The notes beneath the pieces were generated by a model. The model was not told the origin of the DNA. It worked only from the letters and a program-made list of their open reading frames with translations, and ran no database searches. DNA of 64,000 bases from Paenibacillus sp. 32352 (lineage in GTDB: Bacteria; Bacillota; Bacilli; Paenibacillales; NBRC-103111): NCBI RefSeq assembly GCF_002042965.1, contig NZ_MZNT01000008.1, positions 310,001 to 374,000 on the forward strand, read 5' to 3'. This document shows positions 59,956 through 64,000 of this stretch, piece by piece (the first letter of the stretch is position 1; the number at the start of each line of letters is the position of its first letter). The translations under genes and the position numbers were made by a program.

Positions 59956-61071
59956 ATGAACAAATGGAAATTTACCGTAATCACGGCAGGCTTGGTTGGT
60001 TTGTTATTTCAGTCCGCAGCATGGGCTGCAGCGCCCGCAGTCAGTGTGAAACCAAAGGCCGAGACTGCTGCGGTAGCGGCTGGTGACGATGCCGCAGACG
60101 ATCCGGCGATCTGGGTTCATCCTACGGATAAGTCGAAGAGCCGGATCATTGCGACTAACAAAGGCGGCGGACTACTCGTCTACGATCTGGACGGTAACGA
60201 GCTGTATTCCTATACGACAGGTAAAATGAATAATATCGATGTCCGTTATAATTTCCCCTTAGGCTCGAAAAAGGTGGATATTGCGGCCGCAACGAACCGT
60301 ACGACCAACACCGTCGATATTTACTCCATAGATAAAGCAACGGGAGCTCTCACGAATATATCGGGTACTCCGATTGTTTCTAATGTGGCGGAGGTGTACG
60401 GATTTGCTTTGTATCACAGCTTGCGGTCCGGGAAGTTCTATGCGCTCTTGACGGGTAAGGACGGGGAATTTGAGCAATACGAGCTGACTCATAATGGGGC
60501 AGGCAAGGTTAACGGCACCCTGGTGCGGTCGTTTACCACAGCAACGCAGTCCGAGGGACTGGTCGCCGATGATGAATACGGGTACTTGTACATTGCGGAG
60601 GAAGATGTGGCTATATGGAAATACGATGCCGAACCCAATGGAGGCAGCACACCGCTGCGTAAAGTCGATTCTGCCGACGGCAACCATTTGACGGCGGATA
60701 TCGAAGGGCTCACCATATATTATGGAGATGACGGAGATGGATACCTGCTTGCCTCGAGCCAAGGAAACAGCACATATGCGGTGTACGAACGCGAGGATGA
60801 TAACGATTATGTTGCCAGCTTCAAGGTTGTCGACCATAACGGGGTGGACGGAGTCAGCGGAACCGACGGCATCGACGTTCTGAGCTTCGGACTTGGCAGT
60901 AAATACCCGCACGGTATTTTTGTAGCGCAGGACGATGAGAACCTGCAAAACGGCGCTATTATTAACCAAAACTTTAAATTTGTCGATTGGGAAGAAATTG
61001 CCGATGAAGCCGATTTAGATATAGATGACGATATTAATCCGCGCGAGCTCAAGAAGCGCAGCCGCGACTAA
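59956..61071 (+). CDS. Secreted beta-propeller phytase (3-phytase)
   Basis: A 371-residue phytase of the Bacillus six-bladed propeller type. Residues 1-25 are a signal peptide (FTVITAGLVGLLFQSAAWA). Then come DDAADDPAIWVHPTDKSKS, IATNKGGGLLVYDLDG, NNIDVRY, EVYGFALYHS and GIDVLSFGLG, the blade strands with calcium and phosphate ligands. It removes phosphate from Ca-phytate outside the cell. An acidic C-terminal tail (DEADLDIDDDINP) is present. AAAGGAG precedes the ATG. It is monocistronic. Confidence 0.93.
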   Translation: MNKWKFTVITAGLVGLLFQSAAWAAAPAVSVKPKAETAAVAAGDDAADDPAIWVHPTDKSKSRIIATNKGGGLLVYDLDGNELYSYTTGKMNNIDVRYNFPLGSKKVDIAAATNRTTNTVDIYSIDKATGALTNISGTPIVSNVAEVYGFALYHSLRSGKFYALLTGKDGEFEQYELTHNGAGKVNGTLVRSFTTATQSEGLVADDEYGYLYIAEEDVAIWKYDAEPNGGSTPLRKVDSADGNHLTADIEGLTIYYGDDGDGYLLASSQGNSTYAVYEREDDNDYVASFKVVDHNGVDGVSGTDGIDVLSFGLGSKYPHGIFVAQDDENLQNGAIINQNFKFVDWEEIADEADLDIDDDINPRELKKRSRD

Positions 61072-61090
61072 GAAGAACCTCCACAGAACA

Positions 61091-61126
61091 AAGGGAGACG
61101 GTGTGTATAACGCTGTCTCTTTTTGT
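61091..61126 (+). terminator. Intrinsic terminator after phytase
   Basis: GGGAGACGGTGT and AACGCTGTCTCT pair with G-U and one mismatch; TTTTTG follows. Confidence 0.75.
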
Positions 61127-61202
61127 TATTAAGCCGGGCCGGTGACAACACAATGTGGGTGCTTGGCCGAACAGTAGTCTCTTTTTACTCGGAAAAAGAG
61201 AC

Positions 61203-61229
61203 AAAAAAACCGCCCTAGAGGAAGGCGGC
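61203..61229 (-). terminator. Minus-strand hairpin with T tract, no gene in front
   Basis: On the minus strand CCGCC-N9-GGCGG is followed by a run of T. There is no minus-strand gene upstream of it within the neighbouring 2 kb. The interval 61127-61398 otherwise holds nothing I can support. Confidence 0.5.
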
Positions 61230-61398
61230 ATTGATTTTAGACATATTTTAAGCAAGGGGGCAGTTCCCTGCTCCTTATGATATTATTATAAATGGAACAA
61301 TAATATAAGTCTACATTTTTCTGGAAAACTCCTTTATAGTTGTTTGAAGCTGCCCAGTATGGACGGCTGCAATCTGGCGGGGGAGGTCTCTGGATGGG

Positions 61399-62652
61399 AT
61401 GAATACGTTGGCTGATGAGATAGAGGAATATTTAGATGAGTATGAGAAGCAGTGGACGCTAAGCGGAACGGTGCTTGTTGCTAGGGAGGGGAAGGTTCTT
61501 TTTAACAAGGCTTACGGCTACGCCAATCTGGAGCATCGCGTTCCTAATACCACAGATACCAAGTTCCGCATATGGTCTCTGACCAAAAGCTTCACGGCTA
61601 TGGCGGTCATGATGCTGCAGGAGAGAGGCCTTCTTGCTCTTGAGGACGATATCGGCAGGTACATACCGGAGCTGGCGGATAAAGGGATCTCCATCCTTCA
61701 TTTATTACACCATACTTCCGGCCTCGTGAATTATATCAGCTTGCCTGGGTATCATTTTCGGCTTAACAAATTACGGCTTTCACATGAAGATATCATCCAT
61801 TTGCTTGTGGGTAAACCGCTTCAGTTCAAACCGGGTACTTCGTTTGATTACACCAATTCATCATATTATTTACTCGGCATGATTGTAGAGAACGTAACGG
61901 GTTTGATCTTTGAGCAATTTTTGCACAGCAGCATCCTTCAGCCTCTGGGGATGAATAGCACGGGGATGTTCCATCATACCAAAGTCATTCCGGGCATGTC
62001 CTCCGGCTATCATTCCTCATGGGACGATCTCATTCCCTGTGAATATTTGAATATGAGCAGCAGCTTTACGGCAGGGGCCATATACTCGACTGTGGAGGAT
62101 CTGTTGAAATGGGACCAAGCGCTGTATACGGAAAAGCTTGTAACGAAGGCGGCGCTGGATCGCGCCTTTGAGCCCAGCTTTACCTACGGTTTCGGATGGT
62201 TTATAGACGAGCGGTTCCATCGCAGAAGAATCCATCATTCAGGCGCTTATCGGGGCCATCGAAGCGATATGCAGCGTTTTCCGGATGATCAAATAACCAT
62301 CATAATGCTGACCAACTATGATTTTGTCCCGATTCTAAGGCTGACGGAAAGGATTGCAGGACTGGTTTTTGGCCAAAAGCCGATCATTCCGGTGAGGCCT
62401 GAGCGTTACCCTCTCGCAGATGAGGTATACGCCCGGTACATGGGAACTTATGAAGGGGAAGGGTCTGACTGTAAAGCCGTCGTGGATCGGAATGAACATC
62501 AATGGTACTTCGTTTTTAATGATGATCAATATATCCCCTTTTACCCGATATCGGAAACAAGATTTCATCATACCTGGTACGAATGGGATTGTGATTTTTC
62601 CGTTGATGGTAAGGGCGGCATTTTCTTTCTGGGCATGAGAAAAACAAAATAA
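61399..62652 (+). CDS. Serine hydrolase, class C beta-lactamase family
   Basis: A 417-residue hydrolase of the PBP/beta-lactamase fold. SxxK is SLTKSFTAMAV, YxN is DYTNSSYYLLG, and the third motif is HHSGAYRGHR. The C-terminal 80 residues, YMGTYEGEGSDCKAVVDRN onward, form the small beta domain common after such hydrolases. No signal peptide. The final base overlaps the next ORF. Likely an esterase or D-amino peptidase; drug resistance is not implied. Confidence 0.88.
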   Translation: MNTLADEIEEYLDEYEKQWTLSGTVLVAREGKVLFNKAYGYANLEHRVPNTTDTKFRIWSLTKSFTAMAVMMLQERGLLALEDDIGRYIPELADKGISILHLLHHTSGLVNYISLPGYHFRLNKLRLSHEDIIHLLVGKPLQFKPGTSFDYTNSSYYLLGMIVENVTGLIFEQFLHSSILQPLGMNSTGMFHHTKVIPGMSSGYHSSWDDLIPCEYLNMSSSFTAGAIYSTVEDLLKWDQALYTEKLVTKAALDRAFEPSFTYGFGWFIDERFHRRRIHHSGAYRGHRSDMQRFPDDQITIIMLTNYDFVPILRLTERIAGLVFGQKPIIPVRPERYPLADEVYARYMGTYEGEGSDCKAVVDRNEHQWYFVFNDDQYIPFYPISETRFHHTWYEWDCDFSVDGKGGIFFLGMRKTK

Positions 62653-62669
62653 TGAATAAGGGTGAGAGC

Positions 62670-63398
62670 ATGAAGGAGAAGGTTCTCGAGGCATACAACA
62701 GACTGGCAGCAGATTATGAAAAGAATGTCGATACCCAAAGCGGTCATAACGCCTATTACGAACGGCCGGCCATGATGAAGCTGATGCCGGAGAATTTGAA
62801 TCGGCTTACCGTTCTGGATGCCGGATGTGCCGCAGGCTGGTACACAGAGCAGCTGGTGAATCGAGGTGCCGCTGTAACGGCTATCGATCTAAGTCCGGAG
62901 ATGGTGGCAGCCTGCAAGAGGCGGGTAGGCGATAAAGCAGCGGTGCTGGCTTGCGATTTAGCGGGCGAACTTCCGTTTCAGGAGGCAGCGTTTGACCTTA
63001 TCGTCAGTTCGTTGACTCTGCATTACATTGACGACTGGACGCCCACCTTCCGTGAATTTCATAGAGTATTGAAACCGGGGGGCACCTTGCTTTATTCTGT
63101 TCATCATCCTTTCATGGATTTTAGTCTTTTTGATCGACCGGATTACTTCGCCCATGAGGTATTGACAGATATATGGAATAAAAAGGATATCGGTCCGGTA
63201 GAGGTCACGTTTTATAGAAGACCCTTGCAAGAAGTGATTAATATAACATCGGAGCAATTCAGCATTGAGCAAATCGTGGAGCCACGACCTGATAAGGATT
63301 ACAGGGATCGGCCGGAAGCCAGGTCTTGGTACGAGAAATGGGATGAACATTTGTCAACGTATCCTCATTTTTTCATTGTTAAAGCACGCAGGCGATGA
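62670..63398 (+). CDS. Class I SAM-dependent methyltransferase
   Basis: A 242-residue methyltransferase. VLDAGCAAGWYTEQLVNRGA is motif I, VTAIDLSPEMV motif II, FDLIVSSLTLHYIDDW motif IV, and FHRVLKPGGTLLYSVHHP motif V-VI. The text is of the UbiE/Methyltransf_11 type. The start is the ATG after AAGGGTG. It follows the serine hydrolase by 17 bases, so they are probably one transcript. Substrate unknown. Confidence 0.88.
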   Translation: MKEKVLEAYNRLAADYEKNVDTQSGHNAYYERPAMMKLMPENLNRLTVLDAGCAAGWYTEQLVNRGAAVTAIDLSPEMVAACKRRVGDKAAVLACDLAGELPFQEAAFDLIVSSLTLHYIDDWTPTFREFHRVLKPGGTLLYSVHHPFMDFSLFDRPDYFAHEVLTDIWNKKDIGPVEVTFYRRPLQEVINITSEQFSIEQIVEPRPDKDYRDRPEARSWYEKWDEHLSTYPHFFIVKARRR

Positions 63399-63591
63399 TG
63401 GGTTCTGCTGACGATCATTGGATGATATCGGCAAAAGGTAGTATCTATCACAGTGGGATTGCTTAGTATTTTTAGACACTATACCTATACGTTGAAGATA
63501 ATTGTTTTCCCGGTATAAATCCTCCTCGATGCGGAAATGTTAAGTTGGTATCTTACATTTAACCACATTAGGGGGAAGCAGCATTCGTCAT

Positions 63592-64000
63592 ATGAAAAAA
63601 ATCGTTATGATCGTCGTTTTGATATGGATTACAGGCTGCACGAATCACGGCGCTTCAACAGAACGCCAGCAGGTGACCACCAAGCAGACGGACCGTGCAG
63701 GACAGAGCCATCAAGCGGCCCCAACCCGAATTATCACATCGGCTTCATCGACTTCTACGGACAGAGGCGGCAAGTCACATTTGACTGTCAAACAAGTCAA
63801 GCCGAACGACCTGACCTCAGATTTGCTTGATCTGATCCAGCAGCCAGGAGAGGCACCTGGTACTTCGCCGCAGCAGCCGGCGGGTACACCAACAGGAACG
63901 CCGATGGGTATGCCGAACAATCAGTTCCCTGCGGGAACCCCGCCAGACCAGACTCCTTCGGGCGCAAACAACCAGAAAGCCCCCGCGAAGGGGGACGCTT
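63592..64000 (+). CDS. Lipoprotein, Pro/Gln/Thr-rich (cut by window end)
   Basis: An open frame from ATG 63592 runs off the right edge (136 codons seen). MKKIVMIVVLIWITGCTNHG is a lipoprotein signal with the lipobox ITGC and Cys16. A Gln/Thr-rich spacer follows, then HLTVKQVKPNDLTSDLLDL, and a low-complexity GTPTGTPMGMPNNQ region with GTP/GMP repeats. The ribosome site is weak (GGGGGA, long spacing). Function unknown. Confidence 0.75.
   Translation, partial: MKKIVMIVVLIWITGCTNHGASTERQQVTTKQTDRAGQSHQAAPTRIITSASSTSTDRGGKSHLTVKQVKPNDLTSDLLDLIQQPGEAPGTSPQQPAGTPTGTPMGMPNNQFPAGTPPDQTPSGANNQKAPAKGDA

Overview
The window looks like chromosome from a Paenibacillus-type member of the Bacillales. The evidence is moderate GC with AT-rich leaders, strong AGGAGG-type ribosome binding sites, frequent GTG/TTG starts, A/T-flanked intrinsic terminators, and families typical of that group: a copper-amine-oxidase 'stalk' NlpC/P60 hydrolase, BceAB-type ABC genes, a fused RhaEW aldolase/dehydrogenase, PadR, HxlR, DeoR and ROK regulators, and DUF1294/DUF2809/DUF4097/DUF4177 proteins. 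No rRNA, tRNA, CRISPR array or intact transposase gene was seen.

Layout. 1-7.0 kb: a PadR-controlled MFS exporter cut by the left edge, a sugar mutarotase and a Gfo/Idh/MocA dehydrogenase, a PPK2 polyphosphate kinase, an aldo/keto reductase, an APH-fold kinase and small proteins. 7.1-13.5 kb: a RiPP cluster of the thiazole/oxazole (TOMM, heterocycloanthracin/sonorensin-like) type, with a 105-residue precursor carrying 14 cysteines, an intrinsic terminator, then three genes for an E1/ThiF-like maturation protein, a fused leader-binding/YcaO cyclodehydratase and a double-domain SagB dehydrogenase. 13.5-16 kb: AHSA1-like, FUSC and Nudix genes. 16.0-24.2 kb: an amino-sugar operon on the minus strand (ROK repressor, sodium/solute symporter, AGE epimerase, ceramidase-like hydrolase, NagB, NagA, SIS protein) with a clear promoter and operator. 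24.4-34.2 kb: metabolic and acetyl/methyl/phosphotransfer genes. 34.3-40.6 kb: an L-rhamnose operon (rhaEW, a sensory-rhodopsin-transducer-like protein, rhaA, rhaB, DeoR regulator). 40.7-46.6 kb: VOC protein, a MITE-like element, a c-di-AMP (ydaO/yuaA-type) riboswitch ahead of an NlpC/P60 hydrolase, two aldo/keto reductases, and an MFS/HxlR divergent pair. 46.7-48.3 kb: an AT-rich strip of small unknown genes. 48.6-55.2 kb: BceAB-like ABC pair, DUF genes, and a deleted acetyltransferase pseudogene. 55.3-58.2 kb: a sigma factor with a long C-terminal extension, translationally coupled to a solute-binding-like protein that has no signal peptide. 58.3-64 kb: gene debris, a beta-propeller phytase, a class C serine hydrolase, a methyltransferase and a lipoprotein cut by the right edge.

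The most unusual content is the compact TOMM cluster with its cysteine-periodicity switch and terminator, the sigma-factor fusion with a cytosolic binding protein, a short structured element flanked by 18-bp copies of a terminator hairpin together with a related end elsewhere, and several promoters whose regulator sites can be read directly. All functional names are from reading the translations; no database search was run.
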